Shown here: one piece after another, positions 48,657 to 58,259 of the stretch
Layout of the letters: each line of letters opens with the position of its first letter
How positions within the stretch are numbered: the first letter of the stretch is position 1
NCBI RefSeq assembly: GCF_001431295.2
Contig: NZ_LKAJ02000001.1
Coordinates: forward strand, 372,001-436,000
Length of the DNA stretch: 64,000 nucleotides
Direction of reading: 5' to 3'
Source of the DNA: Candidatus Berkiella aquae
Lineage (GTDB): Bacteria > Pseudomonadota > Gammaproteobacteria > Berkiellales > Berkiellaceae
Position numbers and translations under genes: made by a program
The notes under the pieces: generated by a model
Seen by the model: only the letters and a program-made list of their open reading frames with translations
Database searches by the model: none
Told to the model about the DNA's origin: nothing

Positions 48657-48929
48657 AAAAGGGGCTTAGAGCCCCCTTTAATTATGCAAATTTCGCTACA
48701 GGAGAGATTGTCGTCTCATCATCGTGAGGTGGTTCGGAAAGTGTTATTGTTGGCGTGCTGCTAACGTAGTAAATGGAAGGTGTTTTACTCCATAACCAGC
48801 AAAGCGCTGAACCGATTCCACCCACAATAGAGCTTGCTACTTCTTCTATCGGCATGGTTGCTAAAGAACCTTCGTATTTTTCATAAGTTTCATCATCCGC
48901 CATCCCATACATCAGATCGGTAAAATCAC
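48652..48929. repeat. Near-identical 3' module, copy 1
   Basis: About 278 bases match 49654-49932 with only about four differences (three substitutions and one A in the A run). The module covers the terminator hairpin and the last 82 or so codons of the gene at 48682, ending abruptly at TAAAATCAC. Upstream, the two genes are clearly diverged. Confidence 0.9.
48657..48676. terminator. Terminator between alr and the gene at 48682
   Basis: GGGGC (48661-48665) pairs with GCCCC (48671-48675) around TTAGA. On the minus strand the stem is followed by TTTTT, so it ends the gene at 48682 well; on the plus strand it is weaker for alr. Confidence 0.7.
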
Positions 48930-49512
48930 AAGCAGTTTCCATCAATTTACTATCATGTATTGTTTTTAATATTTCAGTATGTTTTAGGTACAATATCATG
49001 GCGATAGGAATAGCGGCATGAATAAGGGGGCCATATTCAGATTCAAATTGATTGATAATGGTTGTGCTTAAGTGTGATGGTTTATAATAGAAAGCCATTT
49101 CAGTAATGGTTAATGCTAGTTCGACGACATCTTTAAAAATACCGAGTTGAGTATCGAATAAATAATGTAAGATTGCTTTACAACCAGCATTGGCTAAGAG
49201 ACCTGCGCCAAATCTTGAAGAATAGACAGTGGCAATGACTAAAAGCGTTTCAATCGTTAATCTAAGTTTTGCAGCAATCGCAGAAGGCACATCTTGTAAT
49301 GCCATGATGGCATCAACCGTTGCCCCTTGTTGTTCTAACATATATTGAATTTGCTTTTTATCGAGAGGAATCCCTGCTTTTACTGATAAAATTCTGATGA
49401 AACAAATTTTCTCTTGAAGATCTTTAAATACCCTCAAATCAATCTTACCTTGTTGAACATTATTTAATAATAAAGAAAGTTTTTTACTGTTAGAAAGTGG
49501 ACCCTGCTGCAT
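48682..49512 (-). CDS. Unrecognised paralog A (276 residues)
   Basis: I do not recognise this family. One copy of a motif of about 48 residues lies at 24-73 (IDLRVFKDLQEKICFIRIL then IQYMLEQQGATVDAIMALQ). A helical, partly hydrophobic middle follows (about 85-190, LRLTIETLLVIATVYSSRF, AIPIAMILYLKHTEIL). The last 82 residues (from DFTDLMYGMADDETYEKYEG) are the same as in paralog B at 49685. A hydrophobic-aromatic stretch VGGIGSALCWLWSKTPSIYY lies near residue 225. No signal peptide. It is a candidate membrane-active or secreted protein, function unknown. Confidence 0.6.
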   Translation of the reverse strand: MQQGPLSNSKKLSLLLNNVQQGKIDLRVFKDLQEKICFIRILSVKAGIPLDKKQIQYMLEQQGATVDAIMALQDVPSAIAAKLRLTIETLLVIATVYSSRFGAGLLANAGCKAILHYLFDTQLGIFKDVVELALTITEMAFYYKPSHLSTTIINQFESEYGPLIHAAIPIAMILYLKHTEILKTIHDSKLMETACDFTDLMYGMADDETYEKYEGSLATMPIEEVASSIVGGIGSALCWLWSKTPSIYYVSSTPTITLSEPPHDDETTISPVAKFA

Positions 49513-49653
49513 ATTATCTCCAAAGGTTGAATGAATTTACTAATGATTAACTTATTGCAAAAGTTAATCATATTCATTCTTTATAAGATAACTTGCGACT
49601 TTGAAAGGATAAGTTAAATTAGATCATTTTTCTTCGAATTTCGTGAGAGGCAT

Positions 49654-49932
49654 AATTAAAAAAGGGGCTTAGAGCCCCCTTTAATTATGCAAATTTTGCT
49701 ACAGGAGAGATTGTCGTCTCATCATCGTGAGGTGGCTCGGAAAGTGTTATTGTTGGCGTGCTGCTAACGTAGTAAATGGAAGGTGTTTTACTCCATAACC
49801 AGCAAAGCGCTGAACCGATTCCGCCCACAATAGAGCTTGCTACTTCTTCTATCGGCATGGTTGCTAAAGAACCTTCGTATTTTTCATAAGTTTCATCATC
49901 CGCCATCCCATACATCAGATCGGTAAAATCAC
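49654..49932. repeat. Near-identical 3' module, copy 2
   Basis: Second copy of the module at 48652-48929, including the terminator hairpin GGGGC/GCCCC at 49664-49678, followed on the minus strand by six T. It is the terminator of the gene at 49685. Confidence 0.9.
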
Positions 49933-50821
49933 TCACCGCTTCGACAAATTCACTGTCATTGAGTGCTTTGATGATTGCAGGCGCTTTGGCATACAAAATC
50001 ATCGCAGCAGGAATAGCAAGGTACACCCAAGAACCATAGGTTTCAAAAAGTTGATTCATTGCCTGTGTGCTTAAGTTAGATATGTTGTAATCACCTAATG
50101 CAAAATTGGCAACCAGCAAAGCAAGTTCTATCGCATTTTTGTAAATCCCAAAAGAGCTATCGAATAGACCATGTAAAGTATCTTTAGCTGCTACGTTCGC
50201 TAAAACAGCGCCTGAGACACCTGGTTTCCACAGGGCTGTTGCAAGTGCTAATGAAATTTGTACCGCTAAACGTACATTGGGATCGTTGGGTTTGGTTTGC
50301 AATTTCATAATTGCATCAACCGTGGGTTCTTGCTGTTGTAGTATAAATTTAATTTGATTCTGATTCAGTGCAAGGCCAGCCCTCGCTGCCACTATTTTAA
50401 GATAACCGGCTTTTTCCTCCAAAGTGTCATACAAGTCAATGTTAATTTCACCACTTTGAAGCTGAGTCAATAAACCATTCAATGCTGAAATGAATTTTTG
50501 TTCTGCTGTTTGGGTTTGCAATGTCATCATTGCTTTAGAGGTAGGCGTACTGATTGCTTTCGTCGTGACGGGTTTTTCTGAGGTGGTTTGCCATTTTATC
50601 ATTGCTTCAACAGTGGGTTCTGGGTGTTGTAGTATAAATTTAGCTTGCTCCATACTAAGCCCAAGGTTTCCCTTCGCTGCTACGAATTTAAGATAGGCGG
50701 CTTTTTCCTCAAGACTGTCATATAAGTCAATTCTGAAGTCACCCCTGCGAAAAGCGATTAAGAAACGCTCAACTAAAGAAATAGTTTTTTGTTGTTCTTC
50801 GGAAGTGGGACCTTGATACAT
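49685..50821 (-). CDS. Unrecognised paralog B (378 residues) with internal repeat
   Basis: This paralog of the gene at 48682 carries two copies of the motif, at residues 31-78 (IDLYDSLEEKAAYLKFVAAK, QAKFILQHPEPTVEAMIKWQ) and 128-175 (IDLYDTLEEKAGYLKIVAAR, QIKFILQQQEPTVDAIMKLQ), 97 residues apart. The linker is Thr/Ser/Lys-rich. A helical hydrophobic middle (about 185-290) is followed by the shared C-terminal 82 residues. No signal peptide, no known domain recognised. The genes lie head-to-tail, 172 bases apart. Confidence 0.62.
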   Translation of the reverse strand: MYQGPTSEEQQKTISLVERFLIAFRRGDFRIDLYDSLEEKAAYLKFVAAKGNLGLSMEQAKFILQHPEPTVEAMIKWQTTSEKPVTTKAISTPTSKAMMTLQTQTAEQKFISALNGLLTQLQSGEINIDLYDTLEEKAGYLKIVAARAGLALNQNQIKFILQQQEPTVDAIMKLQTKPNDPNVRLAVQISLALATALWKPGVSGAVLANVAAKDTLHGLFDSSFGIYKNAIELALLVANFALGDYNISNLSTQAMNQLFETYGSWVYLAIPAAMILYAKAPAIIKALNDSEFVEAVSDFTDLMYGMADDETYEKYEGSLATMPIEEVASSIVGGIGSALCWLWSKTPSIYYVSSTPTITLSEPPHDDETTISPVAKFA

Positions 50822-50938
50822 GATAACCTCGTGACACTACACATAATTTTTTAATATTTAGTTAACTTAATATAAATGTGTATTGGTGTCACGATTAGGG
50901 CGATAGGGTCATCTGTTTAAAAGATAAGCGAGCGAGGC

Positions 50939-51484
50939 TTATTTAGCCTCACTCAGAGAGTCATGGTAGCGTTTAACGCCCGCTAAGATTTCTTTTTTAG
51001 CTTCCTCAGCGCCCAACCATCCGTTGAGTGTCACCCATTTGCCTTCTTCAAGATCTTTATAATGCGCAAAAAAATGGGTAATGCGGTTAATGAGCAGTGG
51101 CGGCAAATCTTCCGGTTCCTGAACATGATTATATAAAGGGGTTAGCTTGTTGATAGGCACCGCGAGTATTTTCAGATCATCTCCGGCCTCATCACGCATC
51201 GATAAAATCCCAACCGGGCGGCAACGGATCACGCAGCCATGATTGACAGGGATTGGCGTGATAACCAAAACATCCACCGGATCGCCGTCATCAGAAAGTG
51301 TTTGTGGAACATAACCATAATCACAAGGGTAATACATACTGGTTGATAAAAAGCGATCAACAAAGAGCGATCCCGTTTCTTTATCAACTTCATACTTGAT
51401 TGGTTCACTGTGAGCTGGAATTTCAATAATCACATTGATATCGTCAGGAAGATGTCTTCCTGAACTGACGCGTGCTAAACCCAT
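50939..51484 (-). CDS. ppa: Inorganic pyrophosphatase (soluble, family I)
   Basis: Soluble PPase hydrolyses pyrophosphate from biosynthesis. The active-site signature [10 protein letters not shown] holds three metal-binding Asp; [18 protein letters not shown] and [18 protein letters not shown] are typical. The length, 181 residues, is that of a hexameric bacterial enzyme. It is divergent from hppA, so both pyrophosphate-hydrolysing systems sit back to back. Confidence 0.97.
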   Translation of the reverse strand: MGLARVSSGRHLPDDINVIIEIPAHSEPIKYEVDKETGSLFVDRFLSTSMYYPCDYGYVPQTLSDDGDPVDVLVITPIPVNHGCVIRCRPVGILSMRDEAGDDLKILAVPINKLTPLYNHVQEPEDLPPLLINRITHFFAHYKDLEEGKWVTLNGWLGAEEAKKEILAGVKRYHDSLSEAK

Positions 51485-51651
51485 TTGAATACTACCTGTA
51501 GTGAAATAAGAGATATTTTATAGGGTTAATTATAGCGCTTTTTTAGGTTAAGCACATTCCCAAATATTACCTAATCACTTAAAAATCAGTAAACTGGTCC
51601 ATCACTGTTATAAATATACAGTTATTTAATGCACTCAAATTGGAGAGTTAG

Positions 51652-53655
51652 ATGGAATTAATGCAATGGATACCACCCTTGCTGGGTTGTATGGGATTAG
51701 TGGCAGCGCTGTACCTTTATCGTTTAATTGTGGCTCATGAAGCAGGTAGCGGTAAATTGGCTGAAATTGGTCGCGCAATTCATTTAGGCGCTATGGTATT
51801 TGTCAGGCGTGAATACATCACCTTAGCAGGATTTGCAATCGTCGTTGCGTTGCTGCTAGCCATTTTTTTAGGGTGGCGTACGGCATTGGCTTTTGGTGTT
51901 GGTGCACTTTGCTCTGCAACAGCAGGTTTTATAGGAATGTATACGGCGACGCATGCGAATGTGCGAACAACACAAGCGGCACATTTACATGGCGCTGCCA
52001 GAGCATTAACGGTCGCCTTTTTTGGTGGCTCTGTCATGGGCTTAACGGTCGCCTCGCTTGGTTTGTTGGGCTTAGGCCTCATGTACTTTTGTTTTGCGAA
52101 TGATCCTCTTACTTTGCAGGCGATTAATGGTTTTGGGATGGGAGCGTCCAGTGTTGCGCTTTTTTCCCGAGTGGCTGGCGGCATTTTCACCAAGAGCGCG
52201 GATATTGGTGCCGATTTAGTTGGGAAAATTGAAGCTGGGATCCCAGAAGATGATCCTCGGAATCCGGGTGTGATTGCAGATAATGTGGGCGACAATGTGG
52301 GTGATGTTGCCGGCATGGGTTCTGATATTTTTGAATCTTATTGTGGTGCAATGATTGCAACGATTGCAATTGCTTCAACCTTAAATGCAACCCAATTGGC
52401 GCTGATGGGAGAACAAAGTGTTTTAATGTTCTTACCGCTGGGTTTAGCTTCTGTTGGCTTGCTTTGTTCTGTTTTAGGTATTTTGATAACGCGCTTGATG
52501 TCAGGGCAAAAACCTGAAGTGGCGTTACGCATGGGCACCATTAGCGCGACGTTGCTATTTATGGGGGCAGCGTTTTGTTTGATTCAGCAAGTAGGCGTTG
52601 CTTTTGCGGTTTGGGCTGCAGTCTTTTGTGGTGCCTTAGGTGGCATTATGATTGGTCTGGTCACGGAATATTACACTGGCGGAAAACCCATCATCAGGAT
52701 AGCCAATGCAGGCAAAACAGGCCCAGCAACGGTGATGATTACAGGCATTGCGGTTGGCTTAGAATCGGTTGTTGTACCGGTGCTCACGATTTGTGCCATC
52801 ATCTATTTTTCAACCCATTGGATTGGTTTATACGGGGTTGGTATTGCTGCAGTGGGTATGCTTTCTACTGTTGGCATTACCATGGCAATCGATGCTTATG
52901 GGCCTGTGGCTGATAATGCAGGTGGTATTGCTCAAATGAGTGGCTTAGGTGAAAAGACACGTAAAATTACCGACTCGTTAGATGAGCTAGGTAATACAAC
53001 CGCTGCCATCGGTAAAGGTTTTGCTATTGGTGCTGCAGCGCTAGCCGCGTTAGCGATTATTACCGCTTATGTTGAAACAGTTTCACTGAATTACCCTCAC
53101 TTTGCTTTAGATTTAAGTAATCCAGAAGTGCTGATGGGGATTTTCATTGGTGGGATTATTCCTTTTGCGTTAGCAGCGATAACGATGACAGCGGTTGGTG
53201 ATGCCGCCTTTGCCATTGTTGAAGAAATTCGCCGACAATTTCGTGAAATTACGGGATTGTTAGAAGGAAAAGCCGAACCCGATACAGCGCGCTGTGTTGA
53301 TATCGCAACCCAAGCGGCATTAAAGAAAATGATTTTGCCGGGGATCATTGCGATTAGCGCACCCGTCATTGTGGGGTTTGGTATTTCTCCACAAGCCTTA
53401 GGGGGTATGTTGGGCGGAGCACTTTTAAGCTGTGTATTACTTGCTTTGCTTATGGCAAATGCCGGCGGTGCTTGGGATAACGCTAAAAAATATGTTGAAC
53501 AAGGCCATTTAGGTGGCAAAGGTTCTTCTGTTCATGCAGCGACTGTGGTTGGTGATACTGTCGGCGATCCCTTTAAAGATACTTCAGGGCCTTCGATGAA
53601 TATTTTGATTAACGTAATGGCCATCGTCAGCTTAGTGATAGCGCCGTTGTTATAA
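51652..53655 (+). CDS. hppA: Membrane ion-pumping pyrophosphatase, predicted K+-dependent
   Basis: Membrane PPase couples pyrophosphate hydrolysis to H+ or Na+ pumping. About 15-16 membrane helices fit 667 residues. The substrate loop [35 protein letters not shown] is present (core [19 protein letters not shown]). The K+-dependence site reads [12 protein letters not shown]: Ala rather than Lys (GNTTKA) predicts the K+-dependent group. The pumped ion cannot be settled from this; the Glu in DIFESY occurs in Na+ and some H+ pumps. It is divergent from ppa. Confidence 0.95.
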   Translation: MELMQWIPPLLGCMGLVAALYLYRLIVAHEAGSGKLAEIGRAIHLGAMVFVRREYITLAGFAIVVALLLAIFLGWRTALAFGVGALCSATAGFIGMYTATHANVRTTQAAHLHGAARALTVAFFGGSVMGLTVASLGLLGLGLMYFCFANDPLTLQAINGFGMGASSVALFSRVAGGIFTKSADIGADLVGKIEAGIPEDDPRNPGVIADNVGDNVGDVAGMGSDIFESYCGAMIATIAIASTLNATQLALMGEQSVLMFLPLGLASVGLLCSVLGILITRLMSGQKPEVALRMGTISATLLFMGAAFCLIQQVGVAFAVWAAVFCGALGGIMIGLVTEYYTGGKPIIRIANAGKTGPATVMITGIAVGLESVVVPVLTICAIIYFSTHWIGLYGVGIAAVGMLSTVGITMAIDAYGPVADNAGGIAQMSGLGEKTRKITDSLDELGNTTAAIGKGFAIGAAALAALAIITAYVETVSLNYPHFALDLSNPEVLMGIFIGGIIPFALAAITMTAVGDAAFAIVEEIRRQFREITGLLEGKAEPDTARCVDIATQAALKKMILPGIIAISAPVIVGFGISPQALGGMLGGALLSCVLLALLMANAGGAWDNAKKYVEQGHLGGKGSSVHAATVVGDTVGDPFKDTSGPSMNILINVMAIVSLVIAPLL

Positions 53656-53664
53656 TCAATTCTT

Positions 53665-53712
53665 GTCATTGCGAGCGAAGCGAAGCAATTTTAAAAATAC
53701 GCTCGCAATGAC
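53665..53712. repeat. Inverted repeat, GTCATTGCGAG family
   Basis: GTCATTGCGAGC (53665-53676) and GCTCGCAATGAC (53701-53712) are perfect 12-base arms around a 24-base centre containing GAAGCGAAGCAATT. It lies between the convergent ends of hppA and trhO and could also serve as a terminator. The same sequence type is widespread as a REP-like element in other bacterial genomes. Confidence 0.85.
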
Positions 53713-53721
53713 GAAATTGAA

Positions 53722-54534
53722 TTAAGCAAAACACCGCGGACAAGACTTTCCTTCTACAAATTCAGTACTTTGTTGTTCTTCATAAGTCACCGGTTGGCGA
53801 CAACCATGACATTGAATCGTATCACTTTCTTCAAGGGCTGCATCGACAGCAATTCGTTTATCAAAAACAAAACATTCACCATCGTAATGCGCATGCCCAT
53901 TTTCTTCTAAATATTTTAAAATACCGCCCTCAAGCTGGTAAACGTTGTTAAATCCTTGTTGTAACAGAAAAGGCGCGGCTTTTTCACAACGAATGCCGCC
54001 AGTACAAAATGTTACAACCGGTTTATCTTTATATTCTTCAGGTAATTTTTTAATCGCTTCGGGGAATTGTCGAAAATGCTGAATATCTAAATGAATGGCA
54101 TTTTTAAAAGTGCCAAGACGGACTTCATAATCATTGCGAGTATCAAACACAACAACCTCTTTGCCTGCATCAAGCCATGCTTTAAATTCTTGAGCGCTGA
54201 TACCGGGGGCGGGGGCATTTTCGGGATCAATCCCTTCTACGCCAAAAGTAATGATTTCAGGTTTAATTTTGACCAGCATTTTTTTAAAAGGGATTTCAAC
54301 TGAGGGGCTTTCTTTAAATGTAAGCGGGCCAACGATGGCATGAATACAGGCAGAAAAGGGCGCAAGTGTTTCGGGCTTTACACAGACAAATATATTAATG
54401 CCTTCGGAACTTAGCAGAATAGTTCCCTTCAAGCCAAGATGTTGGCAAGTGGTTAAGAGTTCGTGTTGAAATTTTTCCAAGTCATTCAACTTCGTGAATT
54501 TATAGCCGGAAAGGTTAATATAATGCATGGGCAT
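53722..54534 (-). CDS. trhO: tRNA uridine(34) hydroxylase TrhO
   Basis: TrhO (YceA) makes 5-hydroxyuridine at wobble U34, a step to cmo5U, using oxygen. An N-terminal acylphosphatase-like domain (LGLKGTILLSSEGINIFV) is followed by a rhodanese domain with the catalytic Cys in TFCTGGIRCEKAAPF. A C-terminal zinc-type tail has CHGC and CPRC. 270 residues. It is convergent with hppA. Confidence 0.94.
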   Translation of the reverse strand: MPMHYINLSGYKFTKLNDLEKFQHELLTTCQHLGLKGTILLSSEGINIFVCVKPETLAPFSACIHAIVGPLTFKESPSVEIPFKKMLVKIKPEIITFGVEGIDPENAPAPGISAQEFKAWLDAGKEVVVFDTRNDYEVRLGTFKNAIHLDIQHFRQFPEAIKKLPEEYKDKPVVTFCTGGIRCEKAAPFLLQQGFNNVYQLEGGILKYLEENGHAHYDGECFVFDKRIAVDAALEESDTIQCHGCRQPVTYEEQQSTEFVEGKSCPRCFA

Positions 54535-54652
54535 GTATTCTCAAATGCGAAGAAATTGAGGGCACAATGTACCATATGGCTTAGGATATTTTAATCCGTT
54601 AAACTCAACGATTAGGGGTGGTCCCTAGATTCAATAAAGCAGGGAAATGCAA

Positions 54653-55210
54653 ATGAAAAAATCTTCCAATGTCCGAGTTTGGCAAAGTGTTGTATTAATG
54701 GTGAGTTTAAGTAGCGTGTCTGTCTGTTTTTCCGCTGAAAAAACAGTTGATGTGTATCGGGTTCATGCTGCTGCTGAAAACAAAGGGATCGGTGAGAAAA
54801 TCGGCACTATTACTTTTAAAGAGTCTAAAAACGGTTTGCTGGTAAGCCCTCACTTAAAAGGATTACCTGCGGGCGATCATGGTTTTCATATTCATGAAAA
54901 TCCGAGTTGTGATTCTGCCGAAAAGGACGGGAAATGGGTTGCAGCCCAAGCGGCAGGTGGCCACCTTGATCCGCAGCATACAACCCATCATGAAGGCCCA
55001 CAAGGCAAAGGTCATTTAGGCGATTTGCCTAAACTGGTTGTCGATAAAAAAGGCGAAACGCCTCATACTGTTACGGCACCTCGTTTAACCCTTGCTAATA
55101 TCGAAGGGCATTCGATTATTATTCATGAACATGGTGATAATTATTCTGATCAACCTGAAGCATTGGGTGGTGGTGGTGCACGCATTGCTTGCGGTGTGAT
55201 TGCAAAATAA
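54653..55210 (+). CDS. sodC: Periplasmic Cu/Zn superoxide dismutase
   Basis: SodC removes superoxide in the periplasm, often protecting intracellular bacteria from host oxidative burst. Signal peptide at the N-terminus (about 27 residues, ending near CFSAEK). Metal ligands: GFHIHENPSC, AGGHLDPQHTTHHEGPQGKGHLGD, and IIIHEHGDNY; the disulfide cysteines are in ENPSCD and RIACGVI. ATG 54653 has AGGGA at seven-base spacing; ATG 54647 is too close to it. Confidence 0.96.
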   Translation: MKKSSNVRVWQSVVLMVSLSSVSVCFSAEKTVDVYRVHAAAENKGIGEKIGTITFKESKNGLLVSPHLKGLPAGDHGFHIHENPSCDSAEKDGKWVAAQAAGGHLDPQHTTHHEGPQGKGHLGDLPKLVVDKKGETPHTVTAPRLTLANIEGHSIIIHEHGDNYSDQPEALGGGGARIACGVIAK

Positions 55211-55224
55211 TTAAAACCTCTTTT

Positions 55225-55256
55225 AGCCTGTGTTGATCGATGCATTTGCACAGGCT
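55225..55256 (+). terminator. Possible terminator after sodC
   Basis: AGCCTGTG (55225-55232) and CACAGGCT (55249-55256) pair over 8 bases with a 16-base loop. The downstream stretch is only moderately T-rich. Confidence 0.5.
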
Positions 55257-55360
55257 ATTCATCTTCCCTTTATGCGTTCCATCTCTTTTACCTGTTTTTA
55301 AGCTATAAAAATAAATAAAATTCCTAGCTGTGCATAAACTTTATATTAGCGGGAATTATT

Positions 55361-57007
55361 ATGAGCCATCAATACATTGAAGAAAAAGTTAATATTGATC
55401 AATATCCATTGTTAGATGAAGCCAATTTAGCTGTTGCAGGCACACAGATTTCCTTGGGCGATTTGCATGGTAATGCACAAAAATTACTCTATACACTGAC
55501 TCGCCATGGTTTTATTGATATTACCAAAGATGATTACACTACTTTTGCAAAACTTTACCGAAAAACCCTGCTTAATGCAGAAGATATTAAAAAATTCAAG
55601 ATTCTCCTTACACGTATTAACGTTAAACCAGAAGCAAAAAAGGCATTATTAAGATTAATTGGTGATGTAACAGCAGATCGCGGCACCAATGATTATTTCA
55701 CGTTGCAGTTACTGAAAAAGCTGCGTGATAAGGGCGTATCTGTTGTTAATTTGATATCTAATCATGATGCTGAATTTATTCAACCTTATGAGACAGGAAA
55801 AGGATTTGATACTTCTAGATTAGGACCACAAGCAAACTCTGCTGCTAATTTGCAGAGATTGTTAGATCTTAATTTGATTTCCAAAGCTGAATTAAAAGAA
55901 TTAATTGATGCTTATAAACCTACTTTACGAGCATTGGACTATTCTTTAAATGAAGCAAAAGATAAGATCACCATTTACAGTCATGGTGTCATTGGCCTTG
56001 AAAATATCAACTACATTGCCGAAGCGTTAGAGATGAAAGATGTTCATTGTGATGAAAATACACCGGCAATTGAGATGGCGATAATCATTGAAGAAATCAA
56101 TGCAAGATTTGCAGATCATGTCAAAAATAATACGGTAACTGCTCTACTAAAACTTGATAAAGTTGATACCGATGCAATCAATGGTAAATATCCCATTGAT
56201 GCAAAAGCCTTTCCTTTTGCACATTTAGTTTGGAATAGAAAAGCACATGGACTGAAAAGACCAGAACATATGAATTTTGCTCATGGTCATGATATGAACG
56301 ATAAAACGATTAATAATATTTTTAATTTGGATAACATATTAGGTAAGGCGTTAAGCTATCATACCGGCATTTATAATATACTTTGTTCCAATGAGACCAC
56401 CTTACGCGCGCAATTAGAAGCTGAAGAGGTTATCCCTGGCCCTATTGTGCAACCTGAAGCAGAGGTTGTCATTCCTACCGCGACATTAGAAGACAAGCAA
56501 CCCATGTTGAATGTGATTGAAGACTATCAACCCAAGCCGATTGTCAAAATTGTGTCGCCATCTAATGAAGAGTCATTCGATGAAGAATTAGAGCAAGAAT
56601 GGGAAAAGATCGATGCTACGCCTGAGGTTGCTTCTGTGCCTACGTCGACCGGTTGGATGTCGAGTCTGTCAAATTGGTGGTGGGGCCCTGCTAAGCAAGA
56701 AGAAGCTAAACCGGTGGCAACAAGTGCTCGCATGAGCTTGCCCACACAAATTAAATCGACTGAGGAGAAGCCAAGCAAGCATTATCAACAAAGCCAGAGC
56801 ATCATTGATGCCTATGGTCTAAAAGAAGATCAAGTGGCTGTTGATAAATATGGTGTTCCTTTGCAAAAAGTGGATATGTCACAATCACTCAGAATCGTGC
56901 CATCATCAACATTAACATTTGACTATCAGAGTTCGAAGTCAGTAGAAAAAACGCAGCCCGTTGAAACAAAGACAGTTCAGTACACTACGGCTTTAGTGTG
57001 CAAATAA
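55361..57007 (+). CDS. Wip-like PPP-fold phosphatase, paralog 1
   Basis: 548 residues. The metal-binding motifs of PPP phosphatases are present: SLGDLHGN (33-38, D34, H36), GDVTADRG (101-108), SNHDAEF (133-139, N134, H135), YSHG (H208), and FAHGHD (306-311). The first two motifs are 68 residues apart, against about 28 in ordinary PPP enzymes, an insertion like that of Legionella WipA/WipB effectors. The C-terminal tail (about 350-548) is disordered, with SFDEELEQEWEKID and GWMSSLSNWWWG. No signal peptide. Similarity to Wip effectors is my reading of motifs and layout. Substrate and secretion are unproven. Confidence 0.75.
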   Translation: MSHQYIEEKVNIDQYPLLDEANLAVAGTQISLGDLHGNAQKLLYTLTRHGFIDITKDDYTTFAKLYRKTLLNAEDIKKFKILLTRINVKPEAKKALLRLIGDVTADRGTNDYFTLQLLKKLRDKGVSVVNLISNHDAEFIQPYETGKGFDTSRLGPQANSAANLQRLLDLNLISKAELKELIDAYKPTLRALDYSLNEAKDKITIYSHGVIGLENINYIAEALEMKDVHCDENTPAIEMAIIIEEINARFADHVKNNTVTALLKLDKVDTDAINGKYPIDAKAFPFAHLVWNRKAHGLKRPEHMNFAHGHDMNDKTINNIFNLDNILGKALSYHTGIYNILCSNETTLRAQLEAEEVIPGPIVQPEAEVVIPTATLEDKQPMLNVIEDYQPKPIVKIVSPSNEESFDEELEQEWEKIDATPEVASVPTSTGWMSSLSNWWWGPAKQEEAKPVATSARMSLPTQIKSTEEKPSKHYQQSQSIIDAYGLKEDQVAVDKYGVPLQKVDMSQSLRIVPSSTLTFDYQSSKSVEKTQPVETKTVQYTTALVCK

Positions 57008-57032
57008 GACTAGAACTTTTAGCCAAATAATT

Positions 57033-57065
57033 AAAAGCCGTTGTTCAAACAACGGCTTTTTTTTT
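57033..57065 (+). terminator. Rho-independent terminator after Wip paralog 1
   Basis: AAAAGCCGTTGTT (57033-57045) pairs with AACAACGGCTTTT (57048-57060), 12 to 13 bases, followed by nine T in total. Strong intrinsic terminator. Confidence 0.93.
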
Positions 57066-57201
57066 GACAATTTTTGCTATTACACGTATTTATTCAGTAT
57101 TTTTTCCAAAATAGATAGTTTACTAGCTTTTTTTGCTATGCTAGCATGCCTCTTCCTTTTATCCGTTCTTTAGCACAGCTTGTCGCACAGGAGAGAAATT
57201 C

Positions 57202-58086
57202 ATGGCAAAGCAAGGTCCAGGTATCGATGAAGACTATCAAGCATTGATAGTTCTAATGAAAGCACTACAATTGCGAGATGAAACCGTTGCCGGTCAGGTG
57301 TTAACTGTAAAGCCACAAGTTCGACAAAAATGTATGAATCAATCGCAGACAACAGCTTTAATGGGCGCCGTCAAATATAACTGCAGTGAAGAAATTTTTC
57401 GTGAATTGATTCAAGCTCCAAGCAATATTAATGCACAAGATAAAGCAGGATGGGCTGTTATCCATTTAATTGCAAAGTATAATCGTTGTGATCTTTTGTC
57501 TATATTGCTCGAACAAAAAGAGGTTAATTTTAATATCACTACCGCTAAAGGGGAAAGTGCATTAGCGATTGCCGCAAGCTGTGGGAACGATCAAATTATT
57601 GCAATGTTGCTTGAGAAAGGTGCGGATTACTTATTAGCCGATTCGTTTGAACAAGAACAACGATTACCGATTCATCTTGCTTGTTTTGCAGGTAGCCTTG
57701 CCTGTGTACAGCTGCTGCTTGAAAAGGAACCACTGCTAATAAGTGCTGTTGATAGGGTTGGCAGAACACTCGCACATTATTTAGCGCAATCAGATTGCAA
57801 TAATGAAGAAGAAAAAAAAGCCATTGCAGCTTTATTTTCTGGTCAACAATTAGCGCAAGAATCTGATGATGGTGCCACACCTGTGGAAACAGCAAGTTAC
57901 TTTGAACATCATACGATTGCAGATACGATGGCATCCGGTCAACTTTTGTCGCTTTACCAAATTTGTTTAAACAAGGTTTGCAAAACGGATAATCAATCCC
58001 TTGCTAAAGTATTAGAACAATTACCCACTGACATAGCAGAAAAGTTGTTAGATAAACGATCCAGAATGGATATCTCATTCAAATAA
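57202..58086 (+). CDS. Ankyrin-repeat protein
   Basis: 294 residues with about four ankyrin repeats between about 45 and 200: TALMGAVKYNCSEEIFRELI, AGWAVIHLIAKYNRCDLLSILL, GESALAIAASCGNDQIIAMLL, RLPIHLACFAGSLACVQLLL. A C-terminal helical part follows (to residue 294). GGAGAGAAATTC precedes ATG. It lies between Wip paralogs 1 and 2, and its 3' end is duplicated at 59958-60194. Binding partner unknown. Confidence 0.85.
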   Translation: MAKQGPGIDEDYQALIVLMKALQLRDETVAGQVLTVKPQVRQKCMNQSQTTALMGAVKYNCSEEIFRELIQAPSNINAQDKAGWAVIHLIAKYNRCDLLSILLEQKEVNFNITTAKGESALAIAASCGNDQIIAMLLEKGADYLLADSFEQEQRLPIHLACFAGSLACVQLLLEKEPLLISAVDRVGRTLAHYLAQSDCNNEEEKKAIAALFSGQQLAQESDDGATPVETASYFEHHTIADTMASGQLLSLYQICLNKVCKTDNQSLAKVLEQLPTDIAEKLLDKRSRMDISFK

Positions 58087-58259
58087 AAGTTCCATTTCTA
58101 TGATGGCTACTGCTGCTTAGAACATCTAAGCTTCAGTAGCAATCGAACCTTTTTAATTTATCGCAATTTTCATACGTTTTATCTTTAATGCGGTTTTCCC
58201 AGTATATTTGCGAGCAAATAACAAGTAAGGTTTCCGACATAATTATTTGGGGGAATCTT

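Noticed and set aside
51780..52316. 178-codon reverse frame inside hppA
   Set aside because: It is antisense to the strongly conserved membrane pyrophosphatase, Ala/Pro/Lys-rich as expected for a reverse read of membrane helices, with no ribosome site.
53097..53519. 140-codon reverse frame inside hppA
   Set aside because: Same reason: shadow of the conserved gene on the other strand.
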